In this document: positions 44,901 to 55,553 of the stretch, in pieces
Numbering within the stretch: the stretch's first letter is position 1
Layout of the letters: every line of letters begins with the position of its first letter
Assembly: GCF_964355755.1 (NCBI RefSeq)
Contig: NC_092677.1
Span: forward strand, 26,940,101 to 27,004,100
Length of the DNA: 64,000 nucleotides
Source of the DNA: Antedon mediterranea
Taxonomy: Eukaryota; Echinodermata; Crinoidea; Comatulida; Antedonidae
Reading direction: 5' to 3'
Notes under the pieces: generated by a model
Databases searched by the model: none
The model's input: only the letters and a program-made list of their open reading frames with translations
Told to the model about the DNA's origin: nothing
Position numbers and translations under genes: made by a program

Positions 44901-47900
44901 TTTATAAATAGTAAAGCAAGCAGAAACCACAATATCAATAAATGGTTCAATTCCAGGGACCTTTTTAATTGTCAAACTTCTGTCATGGAAGGTAACATAT
45001 TATATTTTGTCACCAAGAACCAGACATTTCCGTTGTTCAACTCCTTGGGGACAAATATTGTAATCAAATCTGGCTACTAATAAGCTAACTTTTTGGGAGT
45101 GTGATATAAAGTGGAGCACAACAATAATAATAATCCATAACAGTTTAGGCTTATATCGAACATTATATGTAAATATCTTTCCATTGGTGGACTGACAGAA
45201 GTTACTTTCTTATAAGATATAAAGTAAAATGAAATTATAAAAAATAAAAAAAAACAAATTTACCTTGACATATTTTAACAAATCCTACCAAGATGATGAT
45301 AACTAATGCCAATAGCTTGGCAGCCGTAAAGAAGTTTTGAACAGATGTTGCCCATTTCACACTGGCGCAGTTCACAAACACTATCATTACTGAAAATAAA
45401 GAAGTAAAGTTTATGGTTAGAATATTATAAGTTTGAATTGTCGATTAAACATCATAGCTAACTGTTAATGTCAATGCACTGCATTAGCATTTAGCTAAGT
45501 CACATGTTCATTAGGTTCAATCTCTCTAATCATTATTAACATTTCAATCATCTTTTTTCCTTCTGTTTCTCCTAACTTTTCATGCAGTTATCTTTATCAT
45601 TAGGTCATTTATGTGGCCCAAGACTGACCAACAATTTTATCAATATCTTAGTTCTGATTTTTTTTTGGTCATTTAAATCAACTAAAGTAAAATTTCCTCC
45701 AGGTAGACTTTGATTTTTTAATTGAAGTATGTGCGCAACATAACAATTTATTGTATGGCCTCATCACAATCTTCAATGTAAAAATCATCATCTTTAGCTG
45801 AATTTAACATTCTTACCATGATTGTCATCATAGTCATAATTCAATTCAATTCTGGTTTATTAAGAATCTAAGTGGCATTGCAGAAAAATATGAATTGCGC
45901 CAAAATTAACATTATAATATAAAAAGTATAACAAAATATAAAATCAAATTCAAATTCCATAATAAAATAATGTTTTTATTTTTGAAAAATGCAATGTGGT
46001 GAAAAAATGATGCATACTTACGTATACAGAGGGCGGCAAACAACTTAACCGCCAAAGTTGGGGGTTCACAATCGTCAGGAAAAAATGGGTCGGCAATGTA
46101 CGCGCCGAAGCTGAGAGCGATGGCAGCGACGGATGAAGGTTTCAATACCATGATTGATGTCCATGAAAACAAGTAAGCAGGGATCGGTCCAAGTGTCTCG
46201 TATAGGTATACATACTCGCCACCCGACTTTGTTATGATAGTGCCCAGTTCGGCGTAACATAACGCACCTAATTATAAATGGATGAATGGTATGAAAATGA
46301 AATATATGAGTATAAAATGTTGCTGAAATTGTTGATTTTACTCAATCTCTACAGTGAAAAATAATGGTTAATGGTTTTAAATTTGTAAGCACACAAAAGT
46401 GATTCACAGTCAACTTTAAAAAATCTACACCACCTTCGTTCCCATCCACAATTATTGCAATTTGACAAGTCAGGTTTTTTAACCGACAATTTCTAAAAGT
46501 AGACGCTGGCTCCTTTGCCAAAAATCTAGGTTAGAGTATTTTGAAGAATTCACTGTTTAAAACCAACTGAAGACAATGAAAGAATGTGTTGGCTGACACA
46601 TTGATAGTTTGATAGTGAGTATGTGGAAAATGGTATTTAACATGGGTAAGATGCAGTATAAGATGATACTACCACATAAACCCTTTAACTCACTGATACA
46701 AACAGACCCCATTAGTTTAATACAGAGAGCTGGTGGTGGACATTCATCAGAGAAGAAAGGCTGCGCCACGTAACTAGCAAAGGACAGACTGATGATGGCG
46801 ACAGACGAGGGTTTAAGGATGAGCATTGACACCCATCCGAATAAGAAAGCCCACACATCGTGGAATGTGTATCTAAGGTATGTGTATTCGCCGCCTGACT
46901 TGGGGATCATTGTTCCAAGTTCTGCGTAACAGAGTGCTCCTAATGTTAGAGAAAAAGAGTAAATATCTAAAGCCTCTCTACATAGCAAGGAAAAAAATTA
47001 TTTTTAATTATACAGTAATATTATATATTGGAAGTGTGTATTGTATTGTAGGTGAAAATATAAAAAAAATTAAAATTAATAATTAAACATTACACTGTTA
47101 CATTACATGATGATGTGTTGTTCTCCAAAACATGAAAACTAATAAAATGATTACATTTATACAAATGTTTACATTTAACAAGTAATCCAGCATCTCCCAG
47201 CCAACCAGCTTCCGGTTGAATGATTTTTCTTTTAGATTAAAATTTTATGAGGTAAATATTTGTTTGCCGATTCATTTTTTGCTGTCAAAGTGAATCTATA
47301 TGTGACAAAACCTTTTCCTGTTCCTACCTTCAGATAAATCTAATTTGTTTGCAACATATACAATACTTTAACTGAATGGACACACTTTTCTACTTTAGGC
47401 ATCTCAGAAGATCATGCCGCATCAGAACTGGTATATACCAGTTTTGATTATAGCCATTTCCACCATTATTTCCCCCAGTAAATTAATGTTGTCATAAAAT
47501 CAAATGATTGATTATGTTTTTTTTTCTTCTAAATATAAAATGCATAAAGTATTAAATTCTTAAGCCTGTCAGTCTTATATTATTATCGATATATTACAAA
47601 TCGATTGAAAATAATTATTGCCCTAAAAAACGGAAATTCTTCGTATAAAATGATTTATACTAGACATTGTAGTGAGCCGAAATATCGAGGAAACAATAAA
47701 ATTCTGTGTGAAGATGTTATAATACAGTTTTGTATAGAAACAAAACAACTGATCTAATTATGAATTTCTACCTACACACTATACACCTGGTGGTAGTGAA
47801 TTAGGCCTACACCATGCTGCCATTAATGATAGCTGTCTGTGACATTCCAATCACGTAGTCTAGCTATGTTTTGCTATGCTATTTGTAACTTGTTCAATTT

Positions 47901-48582
47901 CATTTAATTAAAAATGTATTGTCCTCCAAAAACATAAAAAATGAAGATTAATTAAATCAGACTTTGAATTATTTTTGTAGTTTTAATAAAGTTAATCACT
48001 TCCATAGGAAAAATGTTTTCACTTATAAAATGACAAAATAAATGGTAAAATTCAACGAAAAATCCATTGGATTGCCAGCCAATTTGACTATTTTTTGCTT
48101 TAAATTACAGTTGTTTCAGGTAAATACAGTTTTTTTCGATCCAATTTTTGGTCAAAATGGATAACTATTAAGTAACATTAAAATGGCATATTTCAAGGGG
48201 AAAATACATCTTTAATTTACAGCTTCAGTCTTTAAATAAAACTAAAAAGACAGAGAACCTAAGAGGTACATGCTGAATTAAATGTCATACATGGAAATGA
48301 TGTTTTTATAATGCATAGCTTACCAAACATTGATATTATACCACATAACAACCAGATGATCAAACTCATTCCAACACTCTCCGTCTGTCTTAGTACGCCC
48401 TTTGGTGAAACAAAGATCCCAGACCCGATCATGGTACCGACGATGAGAGCAATACCGCTCACAAGGCTTACTTGACGTTTAAGTCCGACCTTTTCACCGG
48501 GGTCATCTTCTAATGCCAATTTACTCTTGTCTATTCCATTTTCTTCTTTGTGCGGAACTTCTCGTTCTCGTAATTCCGCCAT
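35975..48582 (-). CDS. SLC7A9-like amino-acid transporter light chain (gene B), complete, with duplicated exons 2 and 7
   Basis: Minus-strand coding exons: 1, 48582-48324; 2a, 46939-46694; 2b, 46267-46022; 3, 45389-45264; 4, 44107-44002; 5, 43566-43522; 6, 43161-43038; 7a, 40483-40380; 7b, 38692-38589; 8, 37737-37641; 9, 37183-37034; 10, 36550-36382; 11, 36063-35975 (stop 35977-35975). With one exon 2 and one exon 7 the product has about 504 residues. Internal exon lengths and phases equal those of gene A (126, 106, 45, 124, 104, 97, 150, 169); only exon 2 differs slightly, 246 against 243. Motifs: GTMIGSGIF in TM1, extracellular cysteine in FF-x3-[18 protein letters not shown] in TM6 (identical to human SLC7A9 as remembered), [10 protein letters not shown]. 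In the known family this is a Na-independent exchanger that needs an SLC3 partner. An in-frame TGA directly precedes the ATG, and an acceptor (TTTTCCTCAG, exon edge 48608) shows that a 5' untranslated exon lies upstream. Confidence 0.92.
36181..36302. mobile_element. MITE family 1 copy in the last intron of gene B
   Basis: Left end TTAAGCTCTGTTTACACTAT is present. The right terminal repeat has decayed after GGTCACATAG-like sequence near 36295. Confidence 0.75.
36642..36803. mobile_element. MITE family 1 copy in intron 9 of gene B
   Basis: AACGCTCTGTCTTCACTATA to GATAGTGTAGACAGAGCTTA; complete but with several substitutions in the left end. Confidence 0.85.
37365..37445 (-). mobile_element. 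tRNA-like head of a SINE or a tRNA pseudogene, minus strand
   Basis: On the minus strand CAGTGGTCTCATGGTTATAA is followed about 30 nt later by CCGGGTTTCGAATCTTGG, which resembles an A box and a B box. The arms do not form a convincing cloverleaf, so a working tRNA gene is unlikely. Confidence 0.45.
38197..38310. mobile_element. MITE family 1 copy in a gene B intron
   Basis: Short copy, AAGGTCTGTCTACACTATCA to GATAGTGTAGACAAGGCTTTA, with only the left half of the usual centre. It lies between exon 7b and exon 8. Confidence 0.82.
38589..38692 (-). CDS. Gene B alternative exon 7b
   Basis: 104 bp with the same phases. It encodes [18 protein letters not shown] followed by [16 protein letters not shown]. 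It differs from 7a at five of 34 residues, while most third codon positions differ, so both copies have been kept under protein-level selection. Including both copies, or neither, would shift the frame. Confidence 0.88.
39836..39972. mobile_element. MITE family 1 copy between exons 7a and 7b of gene B
   Basis: The centre is intact (ATGTGATGTGCCCAAATATG, GGTCACATCACATTTTG). The left outer end is reduced to CCTATCAAACTAGTTTGAC. Confidence 0.75.
40380..40483 (-). CDS. Gene B alternative exon 7a
   Basis: 104 bp, phase 0 to phase 2, with TTTGTAG acceptor and GTATAA donor. It encodes TM8: [18 protein letters not shown] followed by [16 protein letters not shown]. Its donor (GTATAA) is weaker than that of 7b (GTAAAC). 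It joins exon 6 and exon 8 in frame. Confidence 0.88.
40600..40775. repeat. Short tandem repeat, ~40-bp unit, in a gene B intron
   Basis: About four imperfect units containing AAGACAGTTGGCCATTTTGT and GTGGTCAAGTCC, starting about 120 bp upstream of exon 7a on the minus strand. Confidence 0.75.
42228..42353. mobile_element. MITE family 1 copy in intron 6 of gene B
   Basis: The left outer end is lost (begins AATTTGACAAAAAAGTGTG). The right side ends AAAGTTTGATAGTGTAGCTT with the AGACAG part deleted. Confidence 0.75.
43245..43463 (+). mobile_element. tRNA-derived SINE, 5' truncated
   Basis: It shares CGCATTGCTTGCATCC and the GTTCGAAGCC B-box region with the SINE at 28697-28992. It ends AGGCGCTTTATAAATCC followed by an ATTATTATT tail. 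It is plus strand, in gene B intron 5, and the A box is missing. Confidence 0.65.
44345..44697. repeat. 20-bp minisatellite in intron 3 of gene B
   Basis: About 17-18 tandem units of GATCTGCTAGTTAACTTAGT with few variants (TTTGTGATC, GATGATC). The first and second runs of variants repeat in the same order, so larger blocks were duplicated. Confidence 0.95.
45838..45890 (-). mobile_element. 3' tail of a retroposon, minus strand
   Basis: On the minus strand GCAATGCCACTTAGATTCTT is followed by AATAAACCAGAATTGAATTG, the same tail type as at 11860-11985. Only the end is recognisable. Confidence 0.4.
46022..46267 (-). CDS. Gene B alternative exon 2b
   Basis: Also exactly 246 bp and phase 1 at both sides, with a GTAAGT donor. 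It encodes [18 protein letters not shown], then [10 protein letters not shown], which matches human SLC7A9 at this place, and the cysteine loop [11 protein letters not shown]. By hand count it shares about 49 of 81 residues with exon 2a. The intron between the two copies is 426 bp. Confidence 0.88.
46694..46939 (-). CDS. Gene B alternative exon 2a
   Basis: 246 bp, starts after an AG and ends before GTGAGT, phase 1 at both sides. It encodes [18 protein letters not shown], then a TM3 with [11 protein letters not shown], and the heavy-chain cysteine loop [11 protein letters not shown]. It resembles gene A exon 2 ([10 protein letters not shown]) more than exon 2b does. It joins exon 1 (Gly codon) and exon 3 (Ile codon) in frame. 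Confidence 0.88.
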
Positions 48583-48903
48583 TCATAAACAAAACCGTCC
48601 TAACAATTCTGAGGAAAACAAACGTATAATTTACATGTGTACCGACAACTAAGCTCACTTTAGTGTTTAATTCGCCATGGAAACCTTTAAACCTAAACAG
48701 ACTCATTGTAAGGATACAATAATCAACACCTATTAATCATTAATTAATAACATTATATTAGTTGTCCAGCAGTCAGCAACTCCTGTACAGTTCTTCAACT
48801 CATACTATTATACCAATAATTTACGCTGATAATTTTATAGTTATATATGGTATACTGTAGGTTATTATCAATGTTTTTCAAAGTTTTATATTTTATACAC
48901 ATA

Positions 48904-49282
48904 AAGCCTATTTTCCACTAGGCGAATTTGTTCGCGCGAATCGAAAGCGTCATGCTATGCGCATGCGTATTCAAGTTTCTGTCTGTCATACTCCCTTCTT
49001 CGACGAATTCTAGTTCCTTTGATTTTTCGCTTCAGCGAAATTTACTAGTTCGAATTGTTTCTACTTTTTGCGAAACGAAATATTGCGCAACCAATCGGAG
49101 CTCAGGAAATGAACTATGACGCTTTCATGAGCACTCATGCGAATCGAAATGCTCAGCAACCACGCGAGGAACATGAACGTCGCAGCTATTCGCTCATGTA
49201 GTGGAAAAAGAGTAGGCGATTTTTTTTATCTTCGAAACGTTGGATTCGCGCGAACAAATTTGCCTAGTGGAAAATCGGCTTA
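48904..49282. mobile_element. MITE with long inverted ends (family 3) upstream of gene B
   Basis: Left end AAGCCTATTTTCCACTAGGC then GAATTTGTTCGCGCGAATC. The right end is its inverted match (GATTCGCGCGAACAAATTTG then CCTAGTGGAAAATCGGCTT). Length is about 380 bp with an arm of about 38 bp. The CpG-rich interior has a 63-codon open frame that is not a gene. It lies 0.3 kb upstream of the first coding exon of gene B. Confidence 0.88.
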
Positions 49283-51965
49283 ATAGAAACTTCGCACCCG
49301 GCACTACCCGTCAATAACATTGATAGCAGTAGTGAATAATCATGATCATATAAGTGATTTGATGATACACAGTAAACCAAGTGTAACCTTATCTAAAGTT
49401 AATCAACTATTAAATGAATATTAATCATTACTGGGTTTTATGAGAATAGTCAGTAAAGTGTGGATTACATATGTTAAGTATGCCAATCTGGAGCTAAACA
49501 ATTAAAAGTACTAAGTGCGAGATATATTCATAGTATGAATGAATTTTATACTTATATGAATATATTAATAGATAATTAAGAAAAAAGAGGATTTAACATA
49601 TGGGTCTGTAAAGAAATCTATGAGGCTTTGAATTCATAATAGCATCCCTGAATGAATTTTATACTGGGTATAGGAATACATTAATAAATAAATTAAGAAA
49701 CAAGGAAACAGTGTATGATTTAACATGTTACGGACATAGTTGCGTGGGTCTAAAAACAAATGTAAAAGGCTTTGAATCTGTGCAATTCCTCGTCTCTGTT
49801 TAAAGCTCCTTCTACACTATCAATCTTTATGTGAAAAAAAAATTAATATGCCCATATGGACATGATGATGTCATATCTACCATATTTAGGCATATCAATA
49901 CCGTATTTGGGCACACACTATTTTTGTCAAACTAGTTTTAGTGTAGACAGAGCTTAAACACAGACGAGGAATTTTAAATTTCATGTTTTTTATATTTTTT
50001 TCAAATAATGGAGATACTGTACAAACATGCCTTCATGATATTGAACAATAATACTTTTGTTGTAACACCAATAGGACAACATGTACCCCAAACAAGAACC
50101 ACACACTGTACTAAAAACTACCTGTTATTCAACATGAAACATAAAAGTTGAAAAGTAATATACCACCACGAGAAGAACATCTCTTTGTAAGTAAGCTGAA
50201 ACCAGTTTATAAATGGATATTATCATTAGCATATTGTTGTAAACGCAATAGCCTGGAGCAAACATCACATGTGAATCACAAAAAATATAACCACGAAAAA
50301 GAACAACATGTTTTGTGGCAACCAACCTGAATAGTTACAAATAACAAGTTGGTGTACTGACCTTAAAATGAAGTAGCACGAAAGTAGCAATTCCTCGCAA
50401 TCTAGTGTGCGGCGGTAGGAGAATAAAAAACTGACTACTAACTTTACAAGTAAATTTAAATTATCAGAACATAGGTCTGTATAAGTCAATATTTGCACAG
50501 GTCAGTGATGTCAAACAATACAAACAGTTTTATGAAAAAGATACCAAAAGAAAGTTTACCATTACAAAGACTTGAAAAGTAACTGACCAATCAAAACGTC
50601 TGCCTCTAATCCTGAGACACTTGAGCGCCTGTAAGAGCCATTGAACACAACAATGATTGTTCCACTGTTTCCCTGCTACCATTGTAAAAAGACTTGTTAT
50701 GTCTAGGTCTCTTTAAAAATTCTTTAAGCCTGGTAGCAATGTTTGCATACGGTTCTTAAGTTTATATAAGAGAGAATTGAATGTGAACCAAAAAACTACA
50801 GGGTTGGAGAAGCTTGTTATAATGCCATAAGTGTTTTAGCTTTAGTGCAGGGCCTCGATTCATCCTAAATTTTGTTAAATTGCATACTTTTTCTAAACAC
50901 TTTAAAGGCAACTGTAAACACTCAACCTTTTGAATAAATACAACATGTTATGTTATTTTAAACTCTTGATATTTTTAGTGATTTTGTGGTAACATTTTTG
51001 TAAAAACTACAAATACACAATTTTGATTTTAAAATGTATTAAGGAGTCACGTCAAAATGATTCTACTGCCTTTACTGCAGTATTACATTCTCATTAAACC
51101 TGTTTACAATTATTATTATTCAATTTAATTATTAATTATTGCTTAGTCATATGTTTTTGCAGTAAAAAAATGTAATTACTGCAGTAATCACCATGTCTGA
51201 ACTGGTAACTACCCAGTGGGCACAGAACATAATTTCAACGTTGAATCAACGTTGAAATATAGTTGATTGATATTATTTGTAGTTAGTGTCCATATTATCA
51301 TTTTATTAGTCAATTCCAGGTCAATAAATAGATTATTTCTATTGAAACTCAAAATTAGAATGGGTTGTACCCTACTTTAAAGTGCAAAGGTTGATAGATA
51401 GCACCGGAGTAACTAAATTTTGACAACTGCAACATCCACAAAATAAAAAATATACAAGCATGGAGTAAAGAATAATTATAATAATATTTCTTTATTCCAT
51501 GCTGAAAGTAACAATATTAAGTTGAGACCAATTAGAAAAAAATTATTTTTAAAAATCAACATTTGTCACAAAGATAAAACCTTTTGTAGGAATTGAACCA
51601 AAGACCGTACAATTACAAGCAAACAATTAAAAACCAGGCTACAGTGCCATTTTAATTACACAATTACCATTGAATTAAAAAATATCTATATGAAAATATG
51701 AAGTTGAACACAATCTGTCACACTTACTTTTATATTAATGCTTCCTATAATATTCCCTGGATAGTAATAATTTGGCAGATAGATAGCTACAATACAACCA
51801 AACCTGTCAATACAGCAGCACTGCTAATACACATGCAAAAAATGCTAACTATGTACAGTCTAGTACTGAATGAACGCTATCTACGGACGGACGAGGGCAG
51901 CAAACAAAACTTGACTCTAAAGTGCAAAGGTGAATAGTAGTGCTCAGTTTGAAAAGTAAATTATT
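49283..51965. other. Intergenic region upstream of gene B
   Basis: AT-rich sequence. A MITE family 1 copy sits at 49802-49956 (listed separately). At 51211-51263 CCCAGTGGGCACAGA is followed by a palindrome TTTCAACGTTGAATCAACGTTGAAA, a repeat-like motif whose other end was not found. TTTAAAGTGCAAAGGTTGAT at about 51375 recurs in diverged form near 51916. No coding exon is supported. Confidence 0.4.
49802..49956. mobile_element. MITE family 1 copy upstream of gene B
   Basis: AAAGCTCCTTCTACACTATC to TAGTGTAGACAGAGCTTAAA; complete, with a small deletion in the right arm. Confidence 0.83.
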
Positions 51966-52400
51966 TTATCAATCAATCAATCAATCAATCAAGAGTTTAT
52001 TTATTTCAATCGTTAAAAACTGAATTATAACAAACAATCGTTACAATTTATAAAAATAGCAAAAATTGGATAAATAATTTAACATGAATATTAACATCAC
52101 TATCAATTATATACAACAAACATAAAACATTTACTTTTACATACAGAAATTGAAATGGGAAAAAAAATTCCCAAATGTAAAGTGACACCATCTCCTCACC
52201 TACATTTGTACATTAATAATATAATGGTGAACTACCGTATTGATTATGCGATTATTAGGGACAGCAGCCTGATTTAATATTAGATCTCCTAGGCTTCTAA
52301 TAATAGTCTGTGAAGACGACTCCCTAGGCAGAATAGCAATGACGTCTTCATTAGCCTCCATCCTTCTTTGATTTCTTGTCCATGCCAAATACACCCCAGG
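51966..52400 (-). mobile_element. Retroposon 3' end with a CAAT microsatellite tail, minus strand
   Basis: On the minus strand AACGATTGAAATAAATAAAC runs into TTGA repeats (plus-strand CAAT repeats at about 51969-51990), a LINE/SINE-type terminal microsatellite. An upstream 64-codon frame (52394-52200) may be a decayed coding remnant, but its family was not recognised. Confidence 0.5.
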
Positions 52401-52764
52401 CTACAGGGACTTAATCTAAAGCCTTAAAACTCAACTAATCGAACTATACTCAATGGTTCTATCTCTTACCTATCAAGATATAACTGTTGAATTCAGGTCT
52501 AGTTGAAATAATCAACAGAAGCGAGAAAAAGGGCGATTATTGACCAGTACTAAAATGACAGCGTGATAATTACCAATAAATGACTTAATGAGCAGTGAGT
52601 GAATTAAGAGTCATTAAACACATTGTTAAATGTTATTGCTGAATGTAAGCCATTTAACATTTAAAACAACATTGATTTATGTTTAAAATGATATTGATTT
52701 GTGATTCTTTCTGAAAGTCCTTAAAGTGGCATACAGTATTTTATTTACTTTGAAAAATAAAAGC

Positions 52765-53105
52765 ACTTAACCAAATGTTTCTTGGGTAAGCTTAAGCCAA
52801 ATGTTTCTTGGGTAAGCTTAAGCCAAATGTTTCTTGGGTAAGCTTAAACCAAATGTTTCTTGGGTAAGCTTAAACCAAATGTTTCTTGGGTAAGCTTAAA
52901 CCAAATGTTTCTTGGGTAAGCTTAAACCAAATGTTTCTTGGGTAAGCTTAAACCAAATGTTTCTTGGGTAAGCTTAAACCAAATGTTTCTTGGGTAAGCT
53001 TAAACAAAATGTTTCTTGGGTAAAGCTTAAACCAAATGTTTCTTGGGTAAGCTTAAACCAAATGTTTCTTGGGTAAGCTTAAACCAAATGTTTCTTGGGT
53101 AAGCT
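52765..53105. repeat. 26-bp minisatellite
   Basis: About 13 nearly identical units of AACCAAATGTTTCTTGGGTA plus AGCTTA. The array ends exactly where a MITE family 1 copy begins (the unit ends in AAGCTTA, the MITE starts AAGCTCTG). Confidence 0.95.
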
Positions 53106-53264
53106 TAAGCTCTGTCTACACTATCAAACTTTATGTGACAACAAATTGTGATATGCCCATATATGGATGATGTCATATCACTACCATATTTGGGCATACC
53201 ACTACAGTGCCATTATTATTATTTTTTGTCAAACTACGGTAGTTTGATTGTAGACAGAGCTTTA
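53106..53264. mobile_element. MITE family 1 copy next to the 26-bp minisatellite
   Basis: AAGCTCTGTCTACACTATCA to GATTGTAGACAGAGCTTTA. The centre is disrupted by a short ATTATTATTATTTT stretch. Confidence 0.83.
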
Positions 53265-55076
53265 GTTAGATGGAGTAAAAAAACAAATAATTGCTGGCAA
53301 AAAGAGGCTTTGGGTGTACTGTACATTGAAAAACAACTTTTAAAAAGTGTTCATAAAATTTAGACCACCTATCTATCTATCTATCTAGAGAGTGTACAAA
53401 ATAACTACACAGTATCAATGGCTATGAATAGGCCAGGATATATCAAATCAAGTGTCACCTGGTTAGAAGCCTTGCTGTGCATTGGTATCTATCACTGACG
53501 TATTCATTTATGAGTACAGCATCATCAAACATTCAAATGGTATTGTGTTGAAATGCCTACCACATTATTAACTGTGTTCATTATCATTTTTCTTTCAGTT
53601 TTTTTTATAGATACTTGGATACCACAGTATGTATAGACTGTAGTTGTAATGATTTTTTTTCACAAGAAAAAAGTATTATGGTGTGTTTTTAATGCTAAAA
53701 TTAAGTCCTCAAGAAAAGTCTGCTTTGGGAGAATGCTGGTTTTGGTTTTCAGAGAGTTCGTCCGGTATTAGGATAGCTGACTGTACAAGATTGGTACAAC
53801 ATTGTTTATTGGTATGACTGTTACATATTATGGATCCTGTCGACTTAGCAGGGGATTAAATGGGGACTCAAATAGGAGTACACTTTACAGCAAGGGGTAG
53901 AATAGGGACCCTCAGGGATACATTTTTAAGGAACCTATCCACTTTGCAGGCAATATAATTGAGACCATAATAGGGTACACTGCCTCCCCTGTCTACTTTG
54001 CAGGGGGTAAAATAGGGACTATTAGGGATACACTGCCTCCCTGTTTAAAGTACTTTGCAGGGGGTAAAATAGGGACTATTAGGGATACACTGCCTCCCTG
54101 TTTAAAGTACTTTGCAGGGGGGAGAATGGGGATTCCTTTATATGTACACCCACCATGGTATTGCTTTAACTTGTTTCATAACCTTCATTTTATAGTCATC
54201 CATGACGGCAATCCGCAACTCATTGATCGATAACATCAGCAGGATATTAGAATCAGAGCATGGTATAAATTAACGACCAATTCCAAACTCGCATCAAAAG
54301 AGCAATTTAGTGAACCATGAGTAAATATCCCAATTACAATTCCCTTGCTATCCTCATTGTCTTCAAATGTGGGAATATCGACAGTTTAGTAAGATTTCAC
54401 TATACCATCATAAGTTGTATTGATCAGGCAGGTTAGTTGTTTAAAGATGAATGGATCCTATATACTACGCTGTCATCACAAAATTGACGAGTCGCCATAA
54501 TCAATAACATCAAAAAGGTGACAATTGGGTTTTAAGTGAAATTGTTTGTGAGATAATACTACAGTATATATATTAATAAATATTTTTTTATAATTAAAAA
54601 ATGATTACTTTGGTCTCCAAGTGCAGCATGTGACTCAAGGTCAGTATCCAGCTGACCCAATAGTATTTATCATTTGATAAGAAGCCAATATCAGTAACTT
54701 TTGGCTACATGCCAAATCATGTGTCTTGTTGATGTCACACTTCCAAAGCAACGTAAATAAAATAGTAAACATTATACGCGATTAACTAATTTATTTGGGG
54801 CTGGGCCAAAATAATTGTGTAATTAAGCTTCAAATCAACATAAATAAATAGTAATTAAATTATTTGGTCCTGGGCCAAAATGTGTAATTAGTCTTCAAAT
54901 CAACATAAATAAATAGTAAACATGATTTCATTTCATCACATACATAATACAAAATTAATATACAGTATAAAGGCAACGTAACTATTAAAACGATATAATA
55001 CTCTCTCAAAAATAAGAGAGTAATGAAATTAAAGAAAAAAAAAAATAATGTATCGCAAAAAAACACTTAATAATAA
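53265..55076. other. Intergenic region with small tandem duplications
   Basis: A ~57-bp duplicate containing GGGACTATTAGGGATACACT lies at about 53995-54120. A ~66-bp duplicate with TTCAAATCAACATAAATAAA lies at about 54790-54925. No exon with paired splice sites and a recognisable protein was found. Confidence 0.4.
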
Positions 55077-55553
55077 TCATTTTGCTAATAATATGGTTGC
55101 CTTGTATTTTTGGTAAATGTGAAATAAATGATTATAATTAAGTAATTGTTTTTTGATTTTGCAACTAAATATGTACCACTTTGTAATTAAAATTAAAATG
55201 TTTGCATCACTGTGTGTTTTTCCAAAACCAAAACATATACTTTCTTTGGTGATAATTAAGTTATTGTTGATATTTCGATACATATATTGTTTTACATTTT
55301 CCCAAATGTTCTTTACCAGATCACATTCAAAGAACATATGTAGCAGTGTTTCCTGCTTTTCCTTGCAAAAACTACACATTGGTGAATCGACCTTTGACAT
55401 CTTAAAGAGCATTGTATTTGTATAAATTATACGATGAATAAATTTAAATTGAACATTTTTTAGCTTAGTGTCATTTGTACAGGCGTGTAAATTTGAGAAA
55501 AGGTTTTTCCAATTAAGTTTGTTGTCAAACTCCTTTTCCCATTTGGTAAACAT
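55077..55553 (-). mobile_element. LINE fragment coding for an RT-associated zinc-binding C-terminus (zf-RVT type)
   Basis: A 158-codon minus-strand frame is the best preserved transposon coding piece in the window. It has KNVQFKFIHRIIYTNTMLFK, then CSFCKEKQETLLHMFFECDL, the C-x2-C...H-x4-C pattern of the domain that follows reverse transcriptase in L1/Tx1-like LINEs. No reverse-transcriptase core is found upstream (higher coordinates), so it is a truncated copy. Confidence 0.8.

Noticed and set aside
36382-48582. Exons 2a/2b and 7a/7b as remains of separate interleaved genes
   Set aside because: All other exons of gene B are present once only, and both copies of each pair have matching phases with the same neighbours.
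48928-49119. A 63-codon plus-strand frame
   Set aside because: It lies inside the MITE with long inverted ends and shows no protein similarity.
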